Shown: positions 37,716 through 48,377, counted from the stretch's first letter. The stretch: DNA of 64,000 nucleotides from JASSUD01 sp031963415 (GCA_031963415.1 JASSUI010000001.1:372001-436000); one strand, 5' to 3'. Numbers and translations are program-made. The notes: generated by a model from the letters alone, not told the origin.

Positions 37716-37750
37716 CCCCAACCCATGTCACGCAAGATGGTGGGTTGGGG
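37716..37750. terminator. Hairpin between convergent maeB and ankyrin gene
   Basis: CCCCAACCCA (37716-37725) and TGGGTTGGGG (37741-37750) pair perfectly over 10 bp between the two convergent stops, so it may stop transcription from both. The GGTTGGGGTGA string also occurs in family C elements. Confidence 0.6.
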
Positions 37751-37767
37751 TGAAGTGCAGTTCGCTT

Positions 37768-39651
37768 CTAAGCATTAATGGAAGGAATTTTAAAAATAAG
37801 CGCTTGCAGGCGCCATGCCAGTAACCGATAGAATAATTTATCGGCATATTTATTCGGCTTAGCGCCTTTTCTCAGCAGCAATAAACCGATCTTTTTATTA
37901 TCAGAAAGCAACGCGATATCAAGTGCGCTCTCCCCGATTTTGTTTAATGCGTCGAGATTTTTATATTTGCCGTTTTCTAATGCAATTTTGACAAGCTCTA
38001 CGTTATGCGCCTTCACTAATAGATGAAGTGGGGTGTCCCTCATTTTATTTTTCACATCGATAGGCGCATGTCCCTTTAGCAAAAGCTTTGCACTCTTCAT
38101 ATTTTGCCGATTAAGCGCGTAGTGCAATGCGGTATTGCCAATCTTATCTTTGCGACTGACATTTGCGCCTTTCTCCAACAAAAGCTGCACAATGGCATTT
38201 TCTTCAGCCTGTGCAACCCAATGCAAAGGGGTTCTTCCTATGTCATCTAGCAGGCTAGGGTTGGCTCCTGCTTTTAATAACAATGTCACATTCTTCCAAT
38301 TGCTTGCATCCACCGCCCAGTGCAACGCAGTGCATTTATTTTCATCTCGCACATTGAGGTTGGTACTCTTCTCTAGGAAAAGTGACAAATCCTCCTCCGG
38401 TGCAAAAGCTGCGGCCCAATGTAACGGCGTTTTTTTATCTGCATCTTGAATATCGGGGCTTGCGCCTACGTTTAATAAAATCGACGCAATTTTCCATTTC
38501 TTAGCATTTGCCGCCCAATGGAGAAGCGTATTTCCTTTTTTATCTTGAACATTAGGGTACTTTATTTTTTGCAAGCACTTCTGCGCATTTTCATTGCCTT
38601 TTTCAATTTCACCTTTTAGATACTCCAAAAGGAATAAACCAATTATTCCTACCGGAAAAGGCATTTCTTCGTTGCTTATTAGTTTTATTAATTTATCCAA
38701 TTCATAGGTGTAATTTTCCAAAGATAAAATACTATTACCTTCTTCATCTATATTTTCTGATAGATTAATACCAAGATAATTAATTAAATTAATTTTTTTA
38801 CCAAAGGAAAGAATATTGATTAAATTTTCTTCAAGAATTTTTTGGTGAATGCTATTCGGCCCCAGCGCGAAAATATCATGTTCTTGCATGGGCAAAGCTT
38901 GCATTGTCTCGATGGCTTTTATTACCTTTTCCTCTACCGGTACAGTGTCTGGCTCTACTGTCCTCGTGGCTAATTGAACTGCACTTGCTTCAGCTTGTAT
39001 ATCTAATGCAATGTCCATTAGCTCTGCAGTACTTAAGGTATGTTGTTGCTCCACTAACCTTTGGTCTACTCGCAACATTTCCGCAAATTCTGCCTTGAAC
39101 GCTGAAAAACCGGCCAATGCCACGCCTGATGCTTCTTCTGCTGACGCTATCGTTTGCAATAACTGGCTTGATACGTGAGCTAATTCTTTAGCGGCAGAGT
39201 GGGCAGCGACTACCCAGTCTTCATGGGAAAACAACCCTAATACTTGTAAGTCTTTCCAGGTTAAATAGTCTGCTAAATCCCCCTCTAAAAGATCAATCGA
39301 TTTAAACCAATCTATTATTTTAGCAATATCATATTGGGGCTTTTTCATCCCATAATCGAGACTGACTCTTCTTATGAATCTTTTTAATGTATCTCTTGCA
39401 TTTTGATTAATACTACCAGACTGAGTCTTGGTTATTGTTGAGAGTTTATTAAATATATTAGGAGAGCCAAATATTCCACTCAATCTAATATTCATAATAG
39501 ATTGCAGGCTCAAACGAGCATCTTTGCAGGTTGATGAGAGATTAATTTGATCTGCCGGCGGCAAGGCACCAAAAATTTCTTCTGCTATGACAGGCACATT
39601 CATAGCCGTCAGAAAATTATTATTAGAATAATTATTTATACCAATATTCAC
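37768..39651 (-). CDS. F-box-like / ankyrin-repeat protein, paralogue 1
   Basis: A 627-residue protein starting with GTG. Residues 18-50 read VPVIAEEIFGALPPADQI and NLSSTCKDARLSL, which closely follow the F-box pattern (LP-x-E-x-x-x-x-I-F-x-x-L, then D-x-x-x-L-S-x-T-C-K). In eukaryotes this motif binds Skp1 of SCF ubiquitin ligases. A helical middle region (50-365) follows. About seven ankyrin repeats occupy 372-600 (GNTLLHWAANAKKWKIASIL, KTPLHWAAAFAPEEDL, CTALHWAVDASNWKNVTLLL and so on). The last 25 residues are basic and hydrophobic. No signal peptide. It is paralogous to the gene at 39963, including about 110 bp of upstream DNA. AT-rich codon use suggests acquisition. F-box plus ankyrin layout is known from secreted effectors of intracellular bacteria such as Legionella; secretion here is unproven. 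Confidence 0.85.
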   Translation of the reverse strand: MNIGINNYSNNNFLTAMNVPVIAEEIFGALPPADQINLSSTCKDARLSLQSIMNIRLSGIFGSPNIFNKLSTITKTQSGSINQNARDTLKRFIRRVSLDYGMKKPQYDIAKIIDWFKSIDLLEGDLADYLTWKDLQVLGLFSHEDWVVAAHSAAKELAHVSSQLLQTIASAEEASGVALAGFSAFKAEFAEMLRVDQRLVEQQHTLSTAELMDIALDIQAEASAVQLATRTVEPDTVPVEEKVIKAIETMQALPMQEHDIFALGPNSIHQKILEENLINILSFGKKINLINYLGINLSENIDEEGNSILSLENYTYELDKLIKLISNEEMPFPVGIIGLFLLEYLKGEIEKGNENAQKCLQKIKYPNVQDKKGNTLLHWAANAKKWKIASILLNVGASPDIQDADKKTPLHWAAAFAPEEDLSLFLEKSTNLNVRDENKCTALHWAVDASNWKNVTLLLKAGANPSLLDDIGRTPLHWVAQAEENAIVQLLLEKGANVSRKDKIGNTALHYALNRQNMKSAKLLLKGHAPIDVKNKMRDTPLHLLVKAHNVELVKIALENGKYKNLDALNKIGESALDIALLSDNKKIGLLLLRKGAKPNKYADKLFYRLLAWRLQALIFKIPSINA

Positions 39652-39962
39652 TTTAGATAAAACCTATAATAATACACACCTATCACTCAACAAAGAAATT
39701 TTATCATAGAGTTTTTACCATATACTTATAACATATTCTTATTATCAACAAGAGAAAAATCTTATTTAGCCACGCGAATTATATAAATAATCTTAAAATA
39801 TAATTTTAAGAGAAATTTCATAAATCTTGGATAAGGGACATTTACCCGAAAAAATAATTAATTATCTAATAAAAAAAGCCGCAGTTATTATTCTGCAGCC
39901 CACGCGCCATAAAAAAATTCTAAAGTTTTATTAGTTAATCCATTAGCTTGACTAATATATTT
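39652..39962 (-). promoter_or_regulatory. Upstream region of ankyrin paralogue 1, conserved block
   Basis: Bases 39661-39769 match 42061-42169 before the second paralogue (shared TTTTATCATAG, TTTTTACCATA and CATTATCAACAAGAGAAA-like strings). Preservation of non-coding DNA between two diverged paralogues suggests a shared promoter or regulator site. The rest of this 311-bp gap is AT-rich with no gene. Confidence 0.6.
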
Positions 39963-42053
39963 TTAAAAATTAATAGGACGAATTCTAGAAACAAACGATT
40001 TCAGCCACCAAGTAGATAATCGATGAAATAATTTTCCCGTGTATCGATTTGATCTTGCACCTTTTCTTAATAACAGTAAGCCGACCTTTGTATTATTAGA
40101 AAGCAACGCCATATCGAGAGCACTTTCACCTGCTTTATTTATTGCGTTTAAATTTTTATATTTTCCTCTTCTTAATGCAAATTTGATGAGATTTACGTCA
40201 TTAGCTTTTACTAATAAATGAAGTGACGTATCACCGGCATTATTTTTTATATCGATAGACGCATTGTTATTTAGCAAAATTTTTGCATTCTGAATATTCT
40301 GCTTACTAAGCGCAAGGTGTAGTGAGGTATTACCTGTTTTATCTTGATGATCGGCATTGACACCCTTGTTCAATAAAAGCTGTAATGTGCTACCTTGTTT
40401 AATTTGCGCAACCCAGTGCAATGGATTCCTGCCCGTTATATCTGAAATATTAGGGTTTGCTCCTGCTTCCAATAAAAAGCGCACATTCTTCCAATTTTTT
40501 ACGCTCACTGCCCAATGCAACGCAGTGCATCCATCCTTATCTTGTACATTGAAATTCGTATTCTTTGCCAAGCAAAGTGACAGCTGATCTTCCTGGGCAA
40601 AGGCGGCAGCATGATGTAAAGGCGTCTTCCCGCCGCTGTCTGCAATATTGGGGTCGGCTCCGGCCTCTAATATAATGCTCGCATTCTTCCATTTTTTTGC
40701 CTCTGCCGCACGATATAACGCTGTACCGCCTTCACTATCCTTCGCATTGAGGTTTGTACTTTTTTCCAAGAAAAAGGGTAAATCATCTGCCGAACCACGG
40801 CATGCCGCCCAATGTAATGATGTTCTTTTACGCTCATCTTGAATATCTGGACTCGCCCCCATCTGCAATAAAAGCGACGCAATTTCCCATTTCTTAAAAT
40901 TTGCGACCCAATGCAAAAAGGTTCTTCCTTTTTTGTCTTGAATATTAATATTATTTATTTTATCCAGACATTTTTTTGCATTTTCATTACCATTTCTTAT
41001 TTCATCTTTTATATAATCAAGCAAAAATATACTAATTATCCCAACCGGAAACGGAATCTCCTTATGGTTCACCGCATCCATTAATTTTTTTAATTCATGT
41101 TTTGCATTATCCAAAAATATGATACCGTTACCTTTCTCATCCTGGAATTCCGCTATATTTATATTCAGATAATTAATTAAATTAACTTTTTTTCCAAAAG
41201 AAAAGATGCCGATTAAATTTTCATCAATGATCTCTTGATGAAGTTTGCTTGGCCCTATACCCGGTACATTCTGGATCTGTAAAATTTCCTCTACTTGAGC
41301 TGCTTTTATTAATTTTTCTTGCAAAGATAGACTTTCTTCCTCGATTATTGCCCTTGCCAATTGAGTTTTTTGCGCCTTCGCTTGTATATCTAATGTCATC
41401 TGCATGAGCTCTGCAGTATTTAATATCGATATTGCCATGACAGTCGACTGCTGCTTTTCTTCAACCTTATGCAAATAATTTTCTTTAAAATTTTGAAAGC
41501 CTACTAATTCCTTTTTTTCTTTTTCTTGTGCTAGCGCTAAAGTTTGCACGAGTTGATCGGCAGATTCAGTCAATTCATGAACCACAAGTCGAGCTGCCGC
41601 CTGCCAATCTTCATGTGAAAGCAACCCTACTTTATGTAGGTTTTCCCATGTTAAATAATCGACCAGCTTTCCTTCTACCGAGTTAATAGATTTAAACCAT
41701 TCTATTATTTGATTAATATCATAGTGAGGCTTTTTTACACCACAATCAAAACTTAATGCTTTTATGATCTTTTTTAGTAATTTTTTCGCATCAATATTAA
41801 TGATATCAGACTGTTCATTAGTGAAATTTGATATTTTATTAGAGATATTAGAAGAGCCAAACAATCCACCCAGTCTAATATTCACAATAGATTGAAAATT
41901 TAAATGAGAATCTTTACAAGTTAATGAAAGATTAATTTGATCTGCGGGTGGTAGAGCACCAAAAATTTCTTCAGCCACCATCGGAACATTGATAGCTTTA
42001 TTAAAATTATTTCTATAGCTATTATTATAATAATTATTTGCAAAAATATTCAC
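39963..42053 (-). CDS. F-box-like / ankyrin-repeat protein, paralogue 2
   Basis: A 696-residue protein, also starting with GTG and MNI followed by an Asn/Tyr-rich leader. Residues 22-55 carry the F-box-like INVPMVAEEIFGALPPAD and QINLSLTCKDSHLNF. A helical region with Glu/Lys-rich coiled coil (about 170-250) leads to about nine ankyrin repeats at 395-670 (GRTFLHWVANFKKWEIASLL, GTALYRAAEAKKWKNASIIL, CTALHWAVSVKNWKNVRFLL). It has one or two repeats more than paralogue 1. A basic C-terminal tail ends RIRPINF. Same orientation as paralogue 1 and separated by 311 bp. Divergence between the two suggests an old duplication with separate specificities. Confidence 0.85.
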   Translation of the reverse strand: MNIFANNYYNNSYRNNFNKAINVPMVAEEIFGALPPADQINLSLTCKDSHLNFQSIVNIRLGGLFGSSNISNKISNFTNEQSDIINIDAKKLLKKIIKALSFDCGVKKPHYDINQIIEWFKSINSVEGKLVDYLTWENLHKVGLLSHEDWQAAARLVVHELTESADQLVQTLALAQEKEKKELVGFQNFKENYLHKVEEKQQSTVMAISILNTAELMQMTLDIQAKAQKTQLARAIIEEESLSLQEKLIKAAQVEEILQIQNVPGIGPSKLHQEIIDENLIGIFSFGKKVNLINYLNINIAEFQDEKGNGIIFLDNAKHELKKLMDAVNHKEIPFPVGIISIFLLDYIKDEIRNGNENAKKCLDKINNINIQDKKGRTFLHWVANFKKWEIASLLLQMGASPDIQDERKRTSLHWAACRGSADDLPFFLEKSTNLNAKDSEGGTALYRAAEAKKWKNASIILEAGADPNIADSGGKTPLHHAAAFAQEDQLSLCLAKNTNFNVQDKDGCTALHWAVSVKNWKNVRFLLEAGANPNISDITGRNPLHWVAQIKQGSTLQLLLNKGVNADHQDKTGNTSLHLALSKQNIQNAKILLNNNASIDIKNNAGDTSLHLLVKANDVNLIKFALRRGKYKNLNAINKAGESALDMALLSNNTKVGLLLLRKGARSNRYTGKLFHRLSTWWLKSFVSRIRPINF

Positions 42054-42430
42054 TTTAAGTAAAGCCCATAATAATATTTATCATTTTTCAATCGAAAAAT
42101 TTTATCATAGTCTTTTTACCATACAATTAAAACATACTCTCATTATCAACAAGAGAAATATCTTATTTAAATATACGCTTTTCGGAAAACATCTTAGAAA
42201 AAAATCTAATTGCAAAAAATTAGCGAAAGATACGTCGAACGAAGTGAGTACAAGAGATGAATTCTTAATTCTTGCTTAATAAAAAAGCGAAGAATCTAAT
42301 CAGGATATTGATATATGCCGTTAATAACAGCACAGAAAAATAAAATAGGCAGCCAAATGGCTAGGCAAGAAGAAAAGTCAAAGCGAAGTCAGCCGAAAAA
42401 TAGCAAACTTCGCTGCTGTTATTAAATGAA
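42054..42430 (-). promoter_or_regulatory. Upstream region of ankyrin paralogue 2
   Basis: Bases 42061-42169 are the partner of the conserved block described for paralogue 1. The remainder up to the topB stop at 42431 is AT-rich and holds no recognised gene. Confidence 0.55.
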
Positions 42431-44968
42431 CTATTTTTTTGCTACAACTGCTTTTTTTGCTACCGTTTTTTTGGCCGCCGGCTTCTTACTCGTCATTTTC
42501 TCAGCGGCAGCTTCTTTTTTCTCGAACTCAAAACTAATTGAGCCATCGCCTTTTTTGACTAAAAAAGCTTTGAAAAGACGCCCAGTACGCGCAGATTTAA
42601 AGCCTGTGAGTAAATCGGTGTGCCCGAGCGTCAGTAATTTTTTCATCTGAGTGCGGTTAATTTCCTGCTGCAAAATGATCGTGCCTGAGCGGAAAGTGCA
42701 AGTTTTAGGTGTCGCCACCAAGTTTTCGCAAACGTAACTCATCCCATGCTCAAACACTTTACCACTACATTTCGGGCACGGGCCTACCGATTCTTGCTTA
42801 GAAAAATCAGGTGCCGGGCCGTCATGATCGGCCGTTTCTTGGCCGAAATCGAATTCAAGCTTGTAGTTGTGTGTGGCTTCGTCGTGCACCAGTTTTAAGA
42901 TAGCGGCAAAAGGCCGGCCCATCTTGCTGCGAAAGCCAGAAAGTGGGCCAATTTGCTTATCTTTTAATAATTGTTCAGCCTCGCTGCTTTCTAACTGGCG
43001 ACTGCCTGGTGTTTTGCTAATTGAGAACCCGCATTTAGTACAAGCAAAGCGCCGATAGTTTTCTTTGACTTGTGCACCGCAGTGCGGGCAAGGTGTTTCT
43101 AGCGTGACGTAATCACCTGGCACAGTGTCTGAATCGTACTCTTTGGCGCGCTTCACAATCATTTGTGTCATCCGCGCAATTTCACGCATGAAATCATCAC
43201 GAGCGAGTTTACCCTGCTCTATTTGCGCCAGCTTAAATTCCCACTCACCCGTTAATTCAGGTGCAGTCAGTTCTTCCACATCCAAACCATGCAGTAGCGT
43301 CATCAGTTGGAACGCTTTCGCAGTGGGCTGCAGCTCGCGCCCTTCACGCACCAAATATTTTTCCGCCAATAATCCTTCAATAATCGCGGCGCGTGTAGCA
43401 GGCGTGCCTAAACCTTTCGCCGCCATCGCTTCACGCAGCTCATCATCGCCTACTAGCTTACCCGCCCCTTCCATTGCTGATAACAGCGACGCTTCGTTAT
43501 AACGAACAGGCGGCTTAGTCACCAACTGCTGCATGGTGACTTTTTCTGTTTTGACTTTTTCACCGTTAATAATTTCGACCAGATTTGCGTCCTCGCCCTG
43601 CGCCTCACGACCATAAACTTCTAGCCAGCCTGGTGCTTTGAGCACTTTGCCTTCAGTTTTAAAGTAATGGCCGACGACTTCGGTAATACGCGTTGTGACG
43701 AGATATTCAGCGGCGGGAAAGAAAACAGCTAAAAAGCGTTTAACGACTAAGTCATAGAGCTTTTGTTCAGGCTCCGATAAATTCTTCGGTGCCTGCACCG
43801 TGGGGATAATCGCAAAGTGATCGCTAATTTTGGCGTTATTGAATACGCGCCGATTCGGTTTAACCCAACCCTTTTCGAGAATTTGCCGCGCAAATGGCTG
43901 GAAAGACTGGCTCTCTCCAAGCATCTGTAACGTCTCTTTGGCTGTGCCAAGATAATCTTCTGGCAACGCGCGCGAGTCCGTACGCGGATAAGTTAGTACT
44001 TTGTGCTTTTCATACAGTGCTTGTGCAAGGCCCAATGTATTTTTTGCCGAAAAACCAAAGCGGCTATTCGCCTCACGTTGTAGGCTGGTTAAATCAAATA
44101 AAGGAGGCGATAGCTGCGCGGATAATTTTGATTCTTCAGTCGCCGTACCCAGTTTGCCGCGGCAGGCAGCCACAATCGATTCCGCGGCCACTGCGCTCCA
44201 TAAGCGAGCCTCGCGTTGCTCAGGGTCGAATTCATTTTTTTTGAATTTGGGGTCAAACCAGCGCCCTTCATAAACGCCTTTCGCACAGATAAATTCTGCT
44301 TTAACTTCCCAATAGTCACGCGGTACAAAACTGCGAATTTTTTTCTCGCGTGCCACGACAATCGATAAGGTTGGCGTTTGCACACGGCCGACTGTCGTTA
44401 GGAAAAAGCCACCGTCTTTGTTATTAAAGGCAGTCATCGCACGTGTGCCATTAATACCCACCAGCCAGTCCGCTTCCGAGCGGCAACGCGCTGCGGCACT
44501 CAGCGGTTGCATATCTTCATCAGTGCGTAAACGAGTGAAACCGTCGCGGATAGCTTGCGGCGTCATCGACTGCAACCAAAGGCGTTTGATCGGCTGCTTC
44601 GCCTTTGCATGCTGTACGATGTAACGAAAGATCAACTCCCCTTCACGTCCCGCATCGCAAGCATTAATCAAACCGTCGATATCTTTACGACGCAAAAGCT
44701 TGCTCAGCATCTTAAGGCGGGCTTCGCTTTTGGCGATTGGCTGTAAATCAAAGTGGGGGGGAATAATAGGGAGATGCGCAAAGCTCCATTTGCCACGTTT
44801 CACGTCATATTCTTGCGGCACTGTAATCTCAAGCAAGTGACCGATTGCTGACGACAACACATATTCGTCGCTCTCGAAATACTCATCATGCTTAGTAAAA
44901 CCGCCTAAGGCGCGGGCAATATCGTTCGCAACCGAAGGTTTTTCCGCAATGATTAAGGTCTTTGACAT
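42431..44968 (-). CDS. topB: DNA topoisomerase III
   Basis: An 845-residue type IA topoisomerase that relaxes and decatenates DNA. The Toprim start is KTLIIAEKPSVANDIARALG, with CDAGREGELIFRYI later. The active-site Tyr is in LTYPRTDSRALPEDY near residue 328, and AAIIEGLLAEKYLVREGREL is present. Zinc-binding segments TPCPHCGAQVKENYRRFACT and GPCPKCSGKVFEHGMSYVCE lie near the C-terminus. The end is a Lys/Ala-rich histone-H1-like tail (KKPAAKKTVAKKAVVAKK), likely to bind DNA non-specifically. Intact and isolated. Confidence 0.95.
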   Translation of the reverse strand: MSKTLIIAEKPSVANDIARALGGFTKHDEYFESDEYVLSSAIGHLLEITVPQEYDVKRGKWSFAHLPIIPPHFDLQPIAKSEARLKMLSKLLRRKDIDGLINACDAGREGELIFRYIVQHAKAKQPIKRLWLQSMTPQAIRDGFTRLRTDEDMQPLSAAARCRSEADWLVGINGTRAMTAFNNKDGGFFLTTVGRVQTPTLSIVVAREKKIRSFVPRDYWEVKAEFICAKGVYEGRWFDPKFKKNEFDPEQREARLWSAVAAESIVAACRGKLGTATEESKLSAQLSPPLFDLTSLQREANSRFGFSAKNTLGLAQALYEKHKVLTYPRTDSRALPEDYLGTAKETLQMLGESQSFQPFARQILEKGWVKPNRRVFNNAKISDHFAIIPTVQAPKNLSEPEQKLYDLVVKRFLAVFFPAAEYLVTTRITEVVGHYFKTEGKVLKAPGWLEVYGREAQGEDANLVEIINGEKVKTEKVTMQQLVTKPPVRYNEASLLSAMEGAGKLVGDDELREAMAAKGLGTPATRAAIIEGLLAEKYLVREGRELQPTAKAFQLMTLLHGLDVEELTAPELTGEWEFKLAQIEQGKLARDDFMREIARMTQMIVKRAKEYDSDTVPGDYVTLETPCPHCGAQVKENYRRFACTKCGFSISKTPGSRQLESSEAEQLLKDKQIGPLSGFRSKMGRPFAAILKLVHDEATHNYKLEFDFGQETADHDGPAPDFSKQESVGPCPKCSGKVFEHGMSYVCENLVATPKTCTFRSGTIILQQEINRTQMKKLLTLGHTDLLTGFKSARTGRLFKAFLVKKGDGSISFEFEKKEAAAEKMTSKKPAAKKTVAKKAVVAKK

Positions 44969-45413
44969 GACAAATCGTAAAAACTATGGGCTAGGTGAAA
45001 GGGAATCGCAGAACCTGTTTAGGTTCTCAAATAGACAAAACGGGAGCATATACCTAATAGCTCAGGATTTCGAGCAGCAACGTCTCTAAATCATCATCTT
45101 TTAAAAATTTGACGTATTTTTTAGGTAAACAAAAAAATATAAAGAAAGCTGACATCTGTTTGCGATCTAAAAAAGTGGAGATTCTCGAGGTTATCGGTAG
45201 TGATGATGGAGTGAAATCTCGAGCCTGCCCGTAAGCAAGGAAATCCCAACATATCCTTGATTGCATGCAGCGCTGCGGGATAAGATCGCCCCGTTTATTT
45301 TGAGTATGGCATGGTATTAGTGTGCGATTCATATGGGTGAGTTATGCATAAGTCCTACGCCAAGACCTATCAACATTCTTCAGATGATTTTATTTTTTAA
45401 TTGAACAAGACTT
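44969..45413. other. Intergenic region topB to WD40 gene
   Basis: No gene accepted. A small palindrome GAACCTGTTTAGGTTC at 45008-45023 looks like a remnant of family A arms. The duplicated 2.77-kb unit starts at about 45314 (GTATTAGTGTGCGATTCATA), so 45314-45413 is the shared upstream region of both WD40 genes. Confidence 0.5.
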
Positions 45414-48080
45414 ATGCTGAATCCTATTTCGAGATCGACCCATCTGCACTATCCCGCAGCACAAAAATCCCCGGCATCCCGTTTTTTATCGATCCCGCTG
45501 GAAGTTCGAGAGGAAATAGAAAGCCTGTTGGATTTTTCAAGTCGGCAGGCTTTGTTTAAAGCACTAACGACAGCTACTCGCGATGGTGAGCCGATAGATT
45601 CCCCCGCGCTGAAATTACACTTAATCAAAGATAGGATTCAAATTCAATATCAAACGGCTTTAATCCGCTCAGACGAAGGGCTAAAACAATTTGCATTGAA
45701 TCAATTGCAAAAGCTATCAGACTCAGCGCAACTCGATCGGGTTGCAGAGAAATCTGGACTTTTTGAGCTGGTATGCGTGGTTAACTCCGCTGAAATAGTT
45801 AGGCTTTTACAAGAAAAAGTACAACAAGATGCTCAGCTAAAAGAGAAATTATTGAACTGGATAGAGTGCTCCAAAACAGAAGCGGTACAGGCTATCGCGG
45901 CTAACGCGCTGACACTGTTGGTGAAAGCTGGCGTGCAATTCAATAATAAAGACCTCAAAGGAATCCGCGTGCCTGGGGCGGATTTAAGTTATGGCGTGTT
46001 CGATTCAGCCCAATTACAGGGATCGGATTTGAGCAGAGTCAATTTCAGTGGGAGTTGGCTGCGTCAGGCGAATTTAAGCAGAGCACAGATGACTGGGGTG
46101 AGGTTTGGCGAATGGCCTTATCTCCAGGAAGAGAGGGAAGTAAGATCGTGTGCGTATTCCCCGGATGGGAAAGCGTGTGCGGTGGGCCTTGGAAACGGTA
46201 AGATCAGCGTCTATGACACCTCGAGCTGGGAGAAAATCTGCACCTTACAAGGGCATACCGGCTGGGTTATGAGCGTGGTGTATTCGCCGAGCGGTCAGCA
46301 GATCGCCTCGGGAGGGTATGACAATACGGTTCGGCTGTGGGACGCGCACAGCGGGGAGGCCGTCCACACCTTAGAAGGGCATACCGACAGGGTTAGTAGC
46401 GTGGTGTATTCGCCCAGTGGTCAGCAGATCGCCTCGGGCAGTTATGACAATACGGTTCGTCTGTGGGACGCGCATAGCGGGGAGGCCGTCCACACCTTAG
46501 AAGGGCATACCGACAGGGTTAGTAGCGTGGTGTATTCGCCCAGTGGTCAGCAGATCGCCTCGGGCAATTGGGACAATACGGTTCGGCTGTGGGACGCGCA
46601 CAGCGGAGAGGCCAGCCACACCTTACAAGAGCATACCGACTGTGTTATGAGCGTGGCGTATTCGCCCAGTGGTCAGCAGATCGCCTCGGGGGGGTATGAC
46701 AAGACGGTTCGGCTGTGGGACGCGCACAGCGGGAAGGCCGTCCACACCTTACAAGGGCATACCGCCTATGTTTTGAGCGTGGTGTATTCGCCAAGCGGTC
46801 AGCAGATCGCCTCGGGGGGGTGGGACAAGACGGTTCGCACATAGCGGGGAGGCCGCCCCCTTACAAGGGCATACCGACAGGGTTAGTAGCGTGGTGTATT
46901 CGCCGAGCGGTCAGCAGATCGCCTCGGGCAGTTTGGACAATACGGTTCGTCTGTGGGACGCGCACAGCGGAGAGGCCAGCCACACCTTACAAGGGCATAC
47001 CAACAGTGTTACGAGCGTGGTGTATTCGCCGAGCGGTCAGCAGATCGCCTCGGGCAGTTATGACAAGACGGTTCGTCTGTGGGACGCGCACAGCGGAGAG
47101 ACCGGCCACACCTTACAAGGGCATACCGACAGTGTTATGAGCGTGGTGTATTCGCCGAGCGGTCAGCAGATCGCCTCGGGCAGTGAGGACAAGACGGTTC
47201 GTCTGTGGGACGCGCACAGCGGGGAGAGCGTCCACACCTTACAAGGGCATACCAACAGGGTGAGTAGCGTGGTGTATTCGCCCAGTGGTCAGCAAATCGC
47301 CTCGGGCAGTTATGACAATACGGTTCGTCTGTGGGACGCGCACAGCGGGGAGACCGTCCATACCTTACGAGGGCATACCCGATCAGTTAATAGCGTGGTG
47401 TATTCGCCGAGCGGTCAGCAGATCGCCTCGGGCAGTTGGGACAATACAGTTCGTCTGTGGGACGCGCAAACCGGGGTTCTCGCGCACACCTTACAAGGGC
47501 ATACCCATTGGGTTAATAGCGTGGTGTATTCGCCCAGTGGTCAGCAGATCGCCTCAGGCAGTTGGGACAAGACGGTTCGCCTGTGGGACGTGGCCTCGGG
47601 CCAGTGTTTAGCGGTAGTGCGAGATTTTCATGGGGGCATTAATAGCCTTGCCTGGAAAGAAATATCTAATAGCAGCTATTTGGTAACCGGCTGTGACGAT
47701 AAATCGGTTCGCGTATGGCAGGTTATCGAAGAAGAGGGACGTTATGAAGTACGGCTATTTTGGAGTTCACTACCTGATAGACTGGTTTTGACAGACACCG
47801 CCATTCAAGGGACGGAAGGCTTAAGCCCGGTGAATAAGAAGCTGCTAAAGCAGCGTGGGGCCGCGGGTGAGCTAAAGACCTTTGCTTAGGTGAGAGCAGT
47901 AAGTAAGCGATGAGCGTGATAGCTGCGGTTTATAAACTCGAAGTGCCATTACACAAAAGATGACTGAACGGCTGTTGCAAGAGATCAGCTATTGGTTTGC
48001 AGAGTGCCGGTTCAGTCTGCGGACAATACAGTAGGACGTAAGGAAACCTCATCCAGTTACTTATTCTGTCGCTCCCGATT
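45314..48080 (+). repeat. Duplicated 2.77-kb WD40 unit, left copy
   Basis: This segment is repeated directly at 49146-51923. Similarity begins at GTATTAGTGTGCG and ends at TATTCTGTCGCTCC-GATT on both sides, including about 100 bp before and 190 bp after the gene. The offset is 3832 bp before and 3843 bp after the 11-nt deletion, so no other net length change occurred. Confidence 0.9.
45414..47889 (+). pseudogene. Pentapeptide-WD40 repeat protein, copy 1, frameshifted
   Basis: The first frame (45414-46844) encodes an N-terminal region with a weak F-box-like motif (FLSIPLEVREEIESLLDFSS, 24-43), a helical part, pentapeptide repeats (GADLSYGVFDSAQLQGSDLS and next, about 187-225) and WD40 repeats 1-6. 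It stops at TAG 46842 because 11 bases (GCTGTGGGACG in other repeats) are missing at about 46837. The frame is restored at +1 and runs to 47889 with repeats 7-13 and the tail GTEGLSPVNKKLLKQRGAAG. Without the deletion it would be about the size of copy 2 (828 residues). It is either a pseudogene or split into two polypeptides; a GTG or ATG near 46891 could restart translation. Confidence 0.85.
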
Positions 48081-48377
48081 TATTCAACGCTACTTTAGGG
48101 CGTGTCTATATGAATCTATGGTCTATATAAATCTATGGTCGCCTCCATTTGAGCAAGCATTTTTTAATATCAGACAGAGAAGTTAGATTGCAGCGCTATA
48201 TTCAGCCTTATTGCAGTCGATACTGATACTGCTGGCTCTGATGAAATACGCTGACTCACTCCTCATTCTTCAAACGAGCTTAATGCTCAGCACGCCCTCC
48301 AGGTTTAGTGAGTCACGGTCTAACCTATGTTGTCATCAACTTTAAATACCTGCGCAACTTGTTGAAGTTTTAAACAA
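47890..48377. other. Non-coding sequence after WD40 copy 1
   Basis: Up to 48080 this is the conserved 3' flank of the duplication. It contains GCGGACAATACAGTAGGACG, another degenerate form of the palindrome core. From 48096 the foreign insert begins with TAGGGCGTGTCT. No gene recognised. Confidence 0.5.

Noticed and set aside
45054..45332. 92-codon minus-strand frame upstream of WD40 copy 1
   Set aside because: It crosses the boundary of the duplicated unit and has no ribosome-binding site or relative.
46645..47140. Open frames in other phases of the WD40 repeats
   Set aside because: They repeat with the 126-bp WD40 period and are by-products of repeat coding.
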